Below, piece by piece: positions 17,804 to 26,562 of a stretch of DNA of 64,000 nucleotides. The DNA is from Marinibacterium sp. (lineage in GTDB: Bacteria > Pseudomonadota > Alphaproteobacteria > Rhodobacterales > Rhodobacteraceae), in contig JAOXSC010000022.1 in assembly GCA_025800215.1 (NCBI GenBank), forward strand, positions 1 to 64,000, given 5' to 3'. The position numbers and the translations under genes were made by a program. The number at the start of each line of letters is the position of its first letter. The stretch's first letter is position 1. Below the pieces are notes generated by a model. That model saw only the letters and a program-made list of their open reading frames with translations, was not told the DNA's origin and did not search any database.

Positions 17804-18187
17804 ATGGATCTGACCGAACCGCCAAGACGCCCGCGCTCTGAAAGCATCGTTCCGATGATCAATGTGGTGTTTCTGCTGCTGATCTTCTTTCTGATGACCT
17901 CGCGGCTGGCCGAACCCGAGCCGTTCGATGTCACCCCGCCCACGGCCGCCACCGAAGCCGAAGCCCAAGCCGATCCGGTGCTTTTTGTCAGCAAGGACGG
18001 GCGGCTGTCCTTTGACGGGGCCGAAGGCACCGGCGCGATTGCCGCCGTCGCGGCGCAAAGCGATGCCTCAAGCATCATCCAGCTGCGCGCCGACGCCGCG
18101 CTTGAGGCCGGCAAGCTGGCCGCCATATTGCGCGACCTGTCCACCGCAGGGCTGGCACGGGTCGAACTGGTCGTGTCTGCAAAATGA
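17804..18187 (+). CDS. exbD: Biopolymer transport protein, second copy with Asn in place of the membrane Asp
   Basis: 127 residues, same architecture as the preceding ExbD. The membrane helix reads PMINVVFLLLIFFLMTSR: the position of the proton-carrying Asp is Asn (codon AAT). This copy is thus unlikely to conduct protons on its own and may form a mixed dimer with the first copy or play a structural role. It starts 3 bases after the first exbD stop and overlaps tonB by four bases (ATGA), so the set is expressed together. Confidence 0.85.
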   Translation: MDLTEPPRRPRSESIVPMINVVFLLLIFFLMTSRLAEPEPFDVTPPTAATEAEAQADPVLFVSKDGRLSFDGAEGTGAIAAVAAQSDASSIIQLRADAALEAGKLAAILRDLSTAGLARVELVVSAK

Positions 18188-19146
18188 AACGCCTGGCCGA
18201 GATCCTGATCTTTGCCGTTCTGGCTGTTGCGCTGCATGTCGCCGTCTTCGCTGCGCGCCCCACGGCAGGCACCGAATCCGGCGGTGCAGGCGGCGATGCG
18301 CTTGTGTCACTTGAAGCCGCCGAAGCCACCGTGGCCGAGATGGTCGAAGCCTGGGACACCGCCCGCACCGCGCCCCCGCCCGTGATCAAGCAGCCCGACA
18401 TCACCCCGCCGGACATCCCCCAGGCGCCACAGGCACCGCAGATCAATCTGGCCGAGGCACCGCGCGCCGACATGAAGCTGGCGGCCCTGCCCCAGATCGA
18501 CCCCGATCAGGTGCAGATCGACAGCATGGCTCTGCGCCCGCCGGACCCGCCGCCTCCACCTGCCGTCATCCCGCCGCCGCCCCCGACGCCGGTGACACCG
18601 CCCGAACCCCTTGCTGACGATCCCGCGACCGATCGCAGGCTTGAGTCCTCGCCGCGCCCGCCCGTCCGACCCAAGCGGCTGGAGCCCCCCACGCCCCGCA
18701 AAGCGCCGCCCGTCACAAAACCCCAGCCGCAGCCCGATCAGGGCCGCAAGGCGGCAACCGCATCGGCCGGGCGCGCGGCCCAAAAGGCCGCCGGATCGGG
18801 CGGACGATCACAGGCGGGCAGCGCTTCGGCCTCGGTCGGCACCGCGTCGGCCGGCCAGGCCGCCAAGCTGCAGCAGGTCTGGGGCGCCAAGATCCGCGCC
18901 CGCGTAGAGCGCGCAAAACGCTATCCGCGCGGCACCAATGCGTCGGGCAATGTAAAGCTGCGGATCCGCGTCAATCGCAATGGCCGTCTGGCGTCGGTCA
19001 CCGTTCGCGCATCGTCGGGTGACGCGCGCCTTGATCAGGCCGCCGTTGCAGCCGTCAAACGCGCCGGACGCTTCCCGCCCGCGCCGAAAAAGCTGAAGGG
19101 GGACAGTTTCGGCTTCAACCTGACGCTGAAGCTGCAACGCAGATGA
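18184..19146 (+). CDS. tonB: TonB, periplasm-spanning energy transducer
   Basis: 320 residues. A single N-terminal membrane helix (EILIFAVLAVALHVAVFA, about 5-22) anchors the protein. A long Pro-rich spacer (about 65-190, with PPDPPPPPAVIPPPPPTPVTPP) spans the periplasm. The C-terminal TonB domain reads YPRGTNASGNVKLRIRVNRN and AAVAAVKRAGRFPPAP, ending FNLTLKLQRR. It is coupled to exbD by an ATGA overlap. It is the only TonB in the window and probably serves the four TonB receptors encoded here. Confidence 0.9.
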   Translation: MKRLAEILIFAVLAVALHVAVFAARPTAGTESGGAGGDALVSLEAAEATVAEMVEAWDTARTAPPPVIKQPDITPPDIPQAPQAPQINLAEAPRADMKLAALPQIDPDQVQIDSMALRPPDPPPPPAVIPPPPPTPVTPPEPLADDPATDRRLESSPRPPVRPKRLEPPTPRKAPPVTKPQPQPDQGRKAATASAGRAAQKAAGSGGRSQAGSASASVGTASAGQAAKLQQVWGAKIRARVERAKRYPRGTNASGNVKLRIRVNRNGRLASVTVRASSGDARLDQAAVAAVKRAGRFPPAPKKLKGDSFGFNLTLKLQRR

Positions 19147-19251
19147 TCACGGGCGTGTCGCGTTGACATTGCCAGCAAATTCAGGCCCATGTCGGAGACC
19201 AAGCGCGCGCATTGCCAGGTGACCCCTTCAACCCTGGTAAGGATCCCAAAC

Positions 19252-19782
19252 ATGACCGCGCCCTGGCGTCGCCCCCATCCCGACACCCATTCGCACCACA
19301 GCCACCCCGATGATCGCCGGGTGGAAGATTGCGGGTTTGACACGTTCGAAACCAATCTTCTTGAGATTGCGCGCTATGTGCTGCTGTCCTTTTCAGCGCC
19401 CGAAAGCCACGCCTGGATCGAAGCCTTTCGCATCGCCGAAACACGCCTGACCCCGCCCTTTGGCGCCACCATCGCCCATGCCATGGTAATCACGCTGAAC
19501 AAGATGCGCGTCAGCCGGGCGGGCGTGTTCAACTATATCAATCCCGAATGTACCCATTGCAGCGGCTTCATCACCAACGAAGAACGCTATCTGTTCACCG
19601 CGCTGCAGGCGGTGCGGCAGGGCCGTCGCGGCGTGGCCGAAACCCATTGCATGCTGCTCTGCGAAGGCGGCGATACCGGCCCGCTGATGGCCGCGCTGGA
19701 ACGGGTTGCCGTTCTGACCGGCGATGTGGATCAGCCCCGCGGCACATTGGGCGCACCGGCCCAGACGCCGCCATATATGTGA
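19252..19782 (+). CDS. His/Cys-rich protein of unknown function
   Basis: 176 residues, not recognised. The N terminus is His-rich (PHPDTHSHHSHPDDRR). The body has a Cys pair in NPECTHCSGFITNEER and further Cys in THCMLLCEGG, suggesting metal or cofactor binding. No signal peptide or membrane helix. The ATG at 19252 is preferred over 19189 because TAAGGATC lies at a proper distance before it. It sits between tonB and a MarR regulator, so a role in iron or heme handling is likely but unproven. Confidence 0.65.
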   Translation: MTAPWRRPHPDTHSHHSHPDDRRVEDCGFDTFETNLLEIARYVLLSFSAPESHAWIEAFRIAETRLTPPFGATIAHAMVITLNKMRVSRAGVFNYINPECTHCSGFITNEERYLFTALQAVRQGRRGVAETHCMLLCEGGDTGPLMAALERVAVLTGDVDQPRGTLGAPAQTPPYM

Positions 19783-19826
19783 TACACCCCCCAGACCTAA
19801 GGCACTAAAAGACATATCTTTTTCTG

Positions 19827-19845
19827 GCCACCGAACTATAGTGGC
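19827..19845 (+). promoter_or_regulatory. Inverted repeat over a -10-like hexamer before the MarR gene
   Basis: GCCAC (19827-19831) and GTGGC (19841-19845) flank a TATAGT hexamer (19837-19842) about 20 bases upstream of the MarR start. MarR proteins commonly repress their own promoters through such repeats. The -35 is not clear. Confidence 0.3.
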
Positions 19846-19863
19846 GCCCCGGGGCACCGCGTG

Positions 19864-20385
19864 ATGCCCGCAGTCGATACAGGTGACCCGGTGGCCCCCA
19901 AAAAGACCCAATCCGAAGGTGCGCGTTACTTCAACGATGGCGACGACGTCATTTCCTATAACCGCGTCTGGTTCAATCTGATGCGTGCGCATCGCAAATT
20001 TCATCCACGCATCGCCAAGGCGCTCAAGTCGCAGGGGATCAACGATCCGATCTGGTATGAAATCCTGCTTGAAATCGACCGGGCGGGGCCCGGTGGCCAA
20101 TTGATGACCGAGCTCGAAGACAAGCTCTTTGTCCCGCAATATGCGCTGTCGCGCCATGTGGCGCGGCTCGAAAAGGGCGGGCTGATCCGGCGCGAATTCA
20201 TCGCCGATGGGCGGCGCAAACAGATCCTGTTTCTGACCGAGCACGGCCAGGGCGTGCATGAAAAGATCTGGCCCGCCTATTGGGACGCGATGCAGGGCGA
20301 AATCGGCCCCTATCTGTCAACCGACGACGCCTATGCGCTGACACGGCTGCTGATCAAGCTGTTGCCCCGGACCTCACCGGACTGA
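19864..20385 (+). CDS. MarR-family transcriptional regulator
   Basis: 173 residues with a winged helix of the MarR family: a helix-rich start (YNRVWFNLMRAHRKFHPRI), the DNA-binding part LMTELEDKLFVPQYALSRHVARLEKGGLIRRE, and the wing FIADGRRKQILFLTEHG (about 95-125). The start is either this ATG or the GTG just before it (19861). It is convergent with the TonB receptor that follows and downstream of tonB, so it may control the iron/heme genes around it. Confidence 0.8.
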   Translation: MPAVDTGDPVAPKKTQSEGARYFNDGDDVISYNRVWFNLMRAHRKFHPRIAKALKSQGINDPIWYEILLEIDRAGPGGQLMTELEDKLFVPQYALSRHVARLEKGGLIRREFIADGRRKQILFLTEHGQGVHEKIWPAYWDAMQGEIGPYLSTDDAYALTRLLIKLLPRTSPD

Positions 20386-20414
20386 GGGGCCGGTGGGGTC
20401 CGGGGCAGGCGCGG

Positions 20415-22475
20415 TCAGAACCGCGCGACGGCCTCGATCACGAAGGTCCGGCCGGGTTCGCTCAGGGTGTTGAAGCCGACATAGTCGCCCCCATAGGTCG
20501 CACGGTCGGAATAGTTTTCGTCAAAGAGATTGCGGATCTCGCCCCGGATCGACACGCCCGACAGCGCGGGCGGGTGATATTCGGCAAAGAGGTTCACCAC
20601 CCCATAGCCGGGCAGGGTCCGCAGCGGGTCGACATCCAGATCGGAATGGGCGTCCAGGTCATAATCCAGCGCCAGATCGACGCTGCCGCCGACCATCATG
20701 TTCAGGGTCGGGATCTCTTGCTGAACCTCAAGCGCAAAGATCTGTCCGATCGGTGCGCCGTAATCGAGCAGATAGTAGCTTGAGACAACATCGCCATCGC
20801 GCTTGGATTCGCTGTTGGTATAGGTCAGCCGCGCAAAGCCGCCAGCCCAGCCATAGGTGGCCTGGAGGTTAAGCCCCTGCGACGAAAAATCGAAATTTTC
20901 GTCGCCGTCACGCACATTGTCGACCTCGGTCAGGAAAAGCTCGCCACCGATCGTCAGACCACCGCGCGTCCAGTCGAGCCCCAGATTGTAGTTCTGCGCG
21001 CGCGACGTCTTGAGGGTGTCATAGTCCCAGCTGTAGCCCGGATAGTAGAGGTTGTAGTAAAGATAGTTGTCTTCCAGCTGCAGCCCGCCGAACACATTCG
21101 AATACCCCGCGCGCACCGACAGCTCATCCGTCAGCGCATAGACGGCCGACAGGTTGCCGCTCAGGCCCGAATAGTCGTTTTCAAACTCTTCGCCCCCTTC
21201 GAAATGCTGGAAATCGGCGCGCGCACCGGCCGAGATCTTCCAGCGGTCGGTGGGTTCGAACCGTGCCTGAGCAAAAAGACCGATATTGCGCGACTTTTCT
21301 TCGGCCCCATCGGTCACGTCACTTTTGTATTGGCCCAGCCGGTCATAGAAATCGACACCCGCAACGATGGTGTTGCTGGGTGACAGATGGAACGTGTTCT
21401 GCACCTTGGCAGACAGGGTGTTGGACGTGCCCTGGCTTTTTTCGTAAAGCGCCGCGTTCACCTTGCTTTCGGAAAACCCGACAGAGGCTTCGGGATCCCA
21501 CATGCCGCCGCCCTGGGTGAAGGCGTAGTTGAACGAATAAGTGGACCGCTCGGTGTCGTATTCCACCATCGGACGGCGGCTGGGGCCAAAGTTGGAGCGG
21601 AAATTGCGCAGCTCACTGTCCCACAGCTTTTGGCCGGTCAGTTCGAACCGGTGGCCTGTGTCGGTCTCATAGGCAAATTTCAGCAGGCCCGACTGCAGAT
21701 CGGCCGCGGTGCCCGCCACCGTGTCGCCATTGCCTGCCTTATAGTCATCACCCTTGACCCCGCGCCCATAGGCCAGAACCTCGAACCCCTGGCTGCGCGC
21801 GGCCAGCGTCAGGGCGGCGTTGCGGGTGTTGCCATTGTCGGCATAGGACAGGCGGAAATTGCCGCCGACGGAATTGCCATCGAGAATGACATCGCCCGCG
21901 TCGATGGTTTCCATCACCACGGCACCGGCCACTGCATTGGGCCCGGTATCGGCGGCCGCGATCCCCGGATCAACCCGCACGAATTTCAGCAAACCGGGAT
22001 CAAAGACATTTGCGCTGACATGGTGAAAGGCGCGGTTGTTCTGCAGCGCCCCGTCCATCGAAATCGACAGGTTCAGCATGTCGACGCCGTTCACAAAGAT
22101 CTTCTGGTTCAGCGGGATCGCGCCGCCCACCGACACATTGGCGATCCCCGCAAACACGTCGCGCATGTTGCCCAGACGCGCGGCCTCAAGCTCGGCATCC
22201 GCGACATAGACCGATGATGCCCGGTCCGCAGACCCGCCCAGCGGATCTTCGGCGCGCACGATGATCGGATCGAGCAGCGTGGCATCACCTGCGGTCCCCG
22301 TGCCTGGTGTCCCTGTGCCTTCGGTCGCTGCGTCAGCGGTGATTGTTTCGGCGGGCGCATCCGCCGCGCCGGTATCGTCGGGCAGGTCCTGTGCAAATGC
22401 ACCGCTGCCGCTTACCGCGACCAGAGCCGAGCCGCACAACAGGCGCGTACGCGCCGAGAAAAGTTCGAATGCCAT
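20415..22475 (-). CDS. TonB-dependent outer-membrane receptor, possibly for heme or iron chelate
   Basis: 686 residues. A signal peptide (ARTRLLCGSALVAVSGSGAFAQ) is followed by a low-complexity Ala/Thr stretch (about 30-65), a TonB-box-like DPIIVRAE, a plug domain (IFVNGVDMLNLSISMDGALQ, VRVDPGIAAADTGPNAVAGAV) and a beta barrel ending in Phe (FVIEAVARF). The ATG at 22475 has GGGGA upstream; 22487 is an alternative. The ligand cannot be read from sequence; the HmuS-like gene nearby makes heme possible. It forms its own transcription unit behind a 12-bp palindrome at 22565-22576. Confidence 0.82.
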   Translation of the reverse strand: MAFELFSARTRLLCGSALVAVSGSGAFAQDLPDDTGAADAPAETITADAATEGTGTPGTGTAGDATLLDPIIVRAEDPLGGSADRASSVYVADAELEAARLGNMRDVFAGIANVSVGGAIPLNQKIFVNGVDMLNLSISMDGALQNNRAFHHVSANVFDPGLLKFVRVDPGIAAADTGPNAVAGAVVMETIDAGDVILDGNSVGGNFRLSYADNGNTRNAALTLAARSQGFEVLAYGRGVKGDDYKAGNGDTVAGTAADLQSGLLKFAYETDTGHRFELTGQKLWDSELRNFRSNFGPSRRPMVEYDTERSTYSFNYAFTQGGGMWDPEASVGFSESKVNAALYEKSQGTSNTLSAKVQNTFHLSPSNTIVAGVDFYDRLGQYKSDVTDGAEEKSRNIGLFAQARFEPTDRWKISAGARADFQHFEGGEEFENDYSGLSGNLSAVYALTDELSVRAGYSNVFGGLQLEDNYLYYNLYYPGYSWDYDTLKTSRAQNYNLGLDWTRGGLTIGGELFLTEVDNVRDGDENFDFSSQGLNLQATYGWAGGFARLTYTNSESKRDGDVVSSYYLLDYGAPIGQIFALEVQQEIPTLNMMVGGSVDLALDYDLDAHSDLDVDPLRTLPGYGVVNLFAEYHPPALSGVSIRGEIRNLFDENYSDRATYGGDYVGFNTLSEPGRTFVIEAVARF

Positions 22476-22564
22476 CCCATTCCCCATCAATTCGGTTTGT
22501 CCTGGCTGGCCCGAATTGGGTTTGCGGGGGTCACGCCTGTGCCGGTAGTGTGTCCGCCGCCGAC

Positions 22565-22576
22565 ATGCAAGTGCAT
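22565..22576 (-). promoter_or_regulatory. Putative operator ATGCA-N2-TGCAT, copy 1
   Basis: Perfect 12-bp inverted repeat 90 bases upstream of the receptor start, preceded by CGAC. The same core and left flank (CGACATGCAASTGCAT) occurs at 33651-33666 upstream of an iron-chelate binding protein. An extra TGCAT occurs at 22591-22595. The shared sequence in front of two iron-uptake units suggests a common regulator, perhaps of the Fur/Mur type; this is inference. The remaining 22476-22664 gap shows nothing else. Confidence 0.5.
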
Positions 22577-22664
22577 ATCAAGGGATGGATTGCATTTTTC
22601 ACCCTCTGGCGCCTATCCGGTCACAAACCTGACAGGATGGTCGCGCCCCGCCGCACGCGCGCGA

Positions 22665-23726
22665 TCACGACACGGCAGTGGCAGCCGTCCAATACGCCGC
22701 GATATAGGATTGATCGGCCGCGCGCCCGCTGTCCTTGTACGCCGCGCGCACCCGCTGGACGCTGGATTTTTCGCAGGCGAACCAAAGGAACATGTCGCGC
22801 CCATCCGTGATGTCGGCCAGGGCAAGCTCCGCAAGCCCGCGATCTGTCTGGGGGTCAAGCCAGGTCACCGACACACCCGGCGGGCAGGTCACCGGATAAA
22901 CGCTATGCGCACCCAGAGCTGTCTGGAACACCGCATGCCCGCGCGTGTGCTGGGGCAGCGCCTCAAGGATCCGCGCGGCCGCAGGCAGCGCCGTTTCGTC
23001 GGCATAGATGTGGATGTGATCGGTGTCGGGAATGCCGCCGCCACCTGGCCCCAGGATCGCAACGCGATCACCCGCCGTGACGCGGCGGGCCCATTCGGTG
23101 ACCCGCCCGCCATCATGAACAAACACGTCAAAATCCATCACCCCTGCATCATGGTCGATGTGGCGCGTGGTATAGACCGGGCGGTGCAGCGCCTTGTCAC
23201 CCTTGGGCCAGACGGTCGACCCGTTGGCCGCCACATGCGGCCATTCCACATCCGCCAGACCCGCAGGCGGCAGCACCACGCGAAAGTGGATCGCGTCATC
23301 TCCAAAGCGGCTCAGATCACCGGCCTTGAGGCGAACGCGCAGAAAACAGCCCCCCACAGGCGCCACCGACAGCACCGTGGCAAAGTGGAAATTGGGCGGC
23401 AGGGCACCCGACGTCTCGCTGCCGCTCCAGCGCAGGTCGCGCACCACATCGGGCAGGCTTTGCCCCAGATGCTCGATCAGCCCGTCGCGGATCACATGCA
23501 GCCATTCGGCATCTGCCGCGCGCACGGTCACGGTGATCCCGTCGACGTCATCGGCAAAGCCAAGCGTGCCACGCAGCGACTGCAAGGTCACCCGCGCCCC
23601 GTCATCTTCAAGCACCGGCAGGTCATGGGCCTGCGCTTCGTGCAGCATCACCAGTCGCATGGCCGAAAAGGCGACGCCGGGCAGCCGGGTCTCGCTCAGC
23701 AGCGGGTATTCGGATTGGGCGGTCAT
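22665..23726 (-). CDS. Siderophore-interacting protein (FAD ferric-siderophore reductase) with N-terminal DUF2218 domain
   Basis: 353 residues. Residues 1-100 resemble DUF2218 (PLLSETRLPG ... HVIRDGLIEHLG), as in many SIP proteins. The FAD-binding domain has RPVYTTRHID, the RxYTxR-type flavin motif, and the C-terminal SIP domain has DEWALPAAARILEAL-type helices and WFACEKSSVQRVRAAYK. Such enzymes reduce Fe(III) in imported siderophores in the cytoplasm using NAD(P)H and release iron. AAAGGA precedes the ATG at 23726. It is last in the operon of receptor, binding protein, two permeases and ATPase. Confidence 0.88.
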   Translation of the reverse strand: MTAQSEYPLLSETRLPGVAFSAMRLVMLHEAQAHDLPVLEDDGARVTLQSLRGTLGFADDVDGITVTVRAADAEWLHVIRDGLIEHLGQSLPDVVRDLRWSGSETSGALPPNFHFATVLSVAPVGGCFLRVRLKAGDLSRFGDDAIHFRVVLPPAGLADVEWPHVAANGSTVWPKGDKALHRPVYTTRHIDHDAGVMDFDVFVHDGGRVTEWARRVTAGDRVAILGPGGGGIPDTDHIHIYADETALPAAARILEALPQHTRGHAVFQTALGAHSVYPVTCPPGVSVTWLDPQTDRGLAELALADITDGRDMFLWFACEKSSVQRVRAAYKDSGRAADQSYIAAYWTAATAVS

Positions 23727-23748
23727 GAAAGATCCTTTGCGATCAACG

Positions 23749-24531
23749 TCAGAGCGGGATGACATGTGGCGTCCCATGCACCGGGTCTTTGATGACCCGG
23801 CAGGGCAGCGAAAACACCTGCTGGATGCTGGCTTCGGTGATGACTTGTTCGGGCGGACCCTGCAGGCACACCGCCCCATCGCGCACCGCCAGAATGGTAT
23901 CGGCAAAGCGCGCGGCCAGGTTGATGTCGTGCAGCACCGTGGCCACCGTGCGCCCGGTGTCGCGATTGAGCGCGCGAACCAGGCTCAGCAGCTCGATCTG
24001 GTGCGGCAGATCAAGATAGGTCGTGGGCTCATCAAGCAGCAGAATATCCGTGTCCTGCGCCAGCGCCATGGCGATCCAGGCCCGCTGACGCTGCCCGCCC
24101 GACAATGCATCAAGGGGGCGGTCGGCCAGCGCCGCCAGACCCGTTGCCGCCAGCGCCTGTTCAACCGCATGCGCATCCGCGCCGGACCATTGCCGCAGCA
24201 CCGACTGATGCGGCGTGCGGCCCCGGATCACCAGATCCCGGACGCTCAGCCCCTCGGGGGCGGTGGGGCTTTGCGGCAGGATCGCCAGTTTGCGCGCCAC
24301 CGCGCGGCTGCCCTGCCTGTGGATCGCCTTGCCATCCAGCACCACCTGGCCCGAGGCCACGGGCTGCAGCCGCGCCAGCGCCCGCAGCAGCGTCGATTTG
24401 CCGGACGCATTCGGCCCGATGATCGCGGTGAGCTGGCCGGTGGGCAACGCCACATCCAGATCCTTCAGCACCGGGCGCTGACCAAAAGACACCGTGATGC
24501 CTTGGGCGACAAGGCGCGCAGATTGGGTCAT
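23749..24531 (-). CDS. Iron-siderophore ABC transporter ATP-binding protein (FecE/FepC-like)
   Basis: 260 residues. Walker A GPNASGKST (about 37-45), signature LSGGQRQR, Walker B ILLLDEPTTYLD, and the switch His in ATVLHDINLAARF. It pairs with the two FecCD permeases directly upstream, one base after the stop of the second. The ATG at 24531 is preferred to an upstream extension inside the permease gene because alignment to the family begins there. Confidence 0.88.
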   Translation of the reverse strand: MTQSARLVAQGITVSFGQRPVLKDLDVALPTGQLTAIIGPNASGKSTLLRALARLQPVASGQVVLDGKAIHRQGSRAVARKLAILPQSPTAPEGLSVRDLVIRGRTPHQSVLRQWSGADAHAVEQALAATGLAALADRPLDALSGGQRQRAWIAMALAQDTDILLLDEPTTYLDLPHQIELLSLVRALNRDTGRTVATVLHDINLAARFADTILAVRDGAVCLQGPPEQVITEASIQQVFSLPCRVIKDPVHGTPHVIPL

Positions 24532-24532
24532 C

Positions 24533-25543
24533 TCAGAACCGTCCTTTGCGAAATTGCACAACAAGAAGCCACATCAGCACCGGCGCGCCGATCAGCGCGG
24601 TAAAGACCCCCGCGGGCAGATGGACCAGCGGCACCATCCGCGCCGCCAGATCCGCCAGCGTCACCACCAGCGCACCAACCAGCGCCGCAGCCCCGATGGC
24701 GGGTCTGCCGCCCCCGGTGATGCACCGCGCAATGGGCCCCGACACAAAGGCCACAAAAGGCAGCGGCCCGGCCACGCTGACAGCAAGCGCCACCAGCCCC
24801 ACGCCGATCGCGCTCAGCCCCAGCCGCAGGGGCGTCAGCGCCAGCCCAAGCCCGGTGGTCACGTCATCGCTCATCGACAGGCGCGCCAGCGGAAAGCTGG
24901 CCCACAGCACGACCGGGCCCAGCACCGCAAGCCCGCCCCAGATCAGAGCCACATCCTGCCAGTCGCGGCTGGCCAGGGTGCCGATCAGCCATTTGGCCAT
25001 GTCGGCAGCCGTCAGGACATCCATCCGGCTCATCAGCAGATCGCCCAGTGCCGACAGGGTCAGGCTGGCGCCGATGCCCACCAGGATCAGCCGATAGGGC
25101 TGCAACCCGTCACGCCAGGCGAGGCCGATCACCAGCGCAGCACTCGCCAGCCCGCCCAGCAGCGCGCCCGCCACCACGTGGCCTCCGGTCAGGATGATGG
25201 CCAGCAGCGCCCCACAGCTGGCGCCACCGTTGAAGCCGATCACATCGGGCGACGCGAGCGGGTTGCGCAGCAGGGTCTGAAAGATCGCCCCGGCCATCCC
25301 GAACCCGGCACCCACGCCAAGCGCGCACAGGATCCTGGGCAGTCGGTGATCGCGCACCACCATCTGCGCCACATCCCCCAGATCGCCTGCAATCGCCGGA
25401 AACAACTGCGCCAGAGCCAGCGGATAGTGCCCGACCCAGAGCGCCAGCAGCGCCACCGCAGCCGCACACAGCCCAAGGGCACACGCGCTGCGCAGCGCGC
25501 GGCCCGACACCGGGACAGAAAGGGTCGCCAGACGCAGGATCAT
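24533..25543 (-). CDS. Iron-siderophore ABC transporter permease (FecD/FepG-like)
   Basis: 336 residues, FecCD family, about nine hydrophobic segments. Signature blocks are RDHRLPRILCALGVGAGFGMAGAIFQTLLRNP split over two helices and the coupling region SVAGPLPFVAFVSGPIARCI. The start overlaps the previous permease by four bases (ATGA). Together the two permeases form a heterodimeric channel. Confidence 0.87.
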   Translation of the reverse strand: MILRLATLSVPVSGRALRSACALGLCAAAVALLALWVGHYPLALAQLFPAIAGDLGDVAQMVVRDHRLPRILCALGVGAGFGMAGAIFQTLLRNPLASPDVIGFNGGASCGALLAIILTGGHVVAGALLGGLASAALVIGLAWRDGLQPYRLILVGIGASLTLSALGDLLMSRMDVLTAADMAKWLIGTLASRDWQDVALIWGGLAVLGPVVLWASFPLARLSMSDDVTTGLGLALTPLRLGLSAIGVGLVALAVSVAGPLPFVAFVSGPIARCITGGGRPAIGAAALVGALVVTLADLAARMVPLVHLPAGVFTALIGAPVLMWLLVVQFRKGRF

Positions 25544-26562
25544 GACGCACCCACCCCGTTGCGACGCACCAGCCAGATCAGGATCGGCCCGCCCACCAGC
25601 GCGGCCATGACACCGGCCTGCATGTTGCCTCCGAACAGCGCCAGCCGACCCAGCAGATCCGCCGCCACCATCAGCAGCGCCCCGATGCTGGCCGACAGCA
25701 GCACCAGCCAGCGCATGTCGGCGCCCGCAACGCGGCGCGCCAGATGCGGCACGATCAGCCCCACAAAGGCAATGGGCCCGGCCATCGCCACCGTCGCCCC
25801 GCACAGGATCACGATGGCCAGCCCGATCAGCGCCTGCGCCGCCCCCACGCGCACCCCCAGACCACGCGCCGCGTCATCACCCAGCATCAGCGCATTCAGC
25901 CAGAACGACGCGGCCAGAGCCGCGATCGTACCTGCACCGAAGAACGGCAGCAGCGTGCGGATCTGCCCAAGGTCGATCCCGTCAAACCCGCCCAGAACCC
26001 AGAACCGGTAGACATCCAGCGTCTGCTGGCTGACCAGCAGGATCGCGCGCCCAAGCGCCAGACACAGCGCCGACACCGCCGCCCCGGCAAGGATCAGCCG
26101 CGCCGGGTTGGCCTTGTTTCCGCCACCCAGCAGGAACACCAGCAGCGATGCGATCAGCGCGCCCCCAAGCGACACCCAGACAAACGCCGCCGGATCCGTC
26201 ACCCCCAGCAGCAGGATGCACAGCACCACCCCCATCGACGCCCCGGCATTGACGCCCAATAGCCCCGGATCGGCCAGCGGGTTGCGTGTCATCCCCTGCA
26301 TGAGCGCCCCGGCCATGCCAAGCGCGCCTCCGGCCAGCACCGCACCCAGCAGGCGCGGCAGGCGGATCGCCCGGATCACCACCTGTTCGGCATTGCCCGC
26401 GTCAAAGACACCAAAGGCCCGCCAGACATCGCCCCAGCCCGTCGGCCGCAGGCCAAAGCGCAGCGCACACAGCGCCAGCCCCCCAAGCGCCAGCAGCGAG
26501 ATCGCCAGAACAACCGGCCTGCGGTCGCCCGAAGGCAACCGCCGCATCGCATCCACCGTCAT
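25540..26562 (-). CDS. Iron-siderophore ABC transporter permease (FecC/FepD-like)
   Basis: 340 residues, FecCD family. Blocks AIRLPRLLGAVLAGGALGMAG, MTRNPLADPGLLGVNAGASMG and AGPIAFVGLIVPHLAR are the usual markers. It overlaps the binding-protein gene by four bases at its start and the second permease at its end, showing a compact co-translated importer. Confidence 0.87.
   Translation of the reverse strand: MTVDAMRRLPSGDRRPVVLAISLLALGGLALCALRFGLRPTGWGDVWRAFGVFDAGNAEQVVIRAIRLPRLLGAVLAGGALGMAGALMQGMTRNPLADPGLLGVNAGASMGVVLCILLLGVTDPAAFVWVSLGGALIASLLVFLLGGGNKANPARLILAGAAVSALCLALGRAILLVSQQTLDVYRFWVLGGFDGIDLGQIRTLLPFFGAGTIAALAASFWLNALMLGDDAARGLGVRVGAAQALIGLAIVILCGATVAMAGPIAFVGLIVPHLARRVAGADMRWLVLLSASIGALLMVAADLLGRLALFGGNMQAGVMAALVGGPILIWLVRRNGVGAS

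Noticed and set aside
15189-22475. A complete heme uptake locus (hmuRSTUV)
   Set aside because: Only a weak HmuS-like gene and an unassigned receptor are present; no heme-specific binding protein, permease and ATPase set was found next to them.
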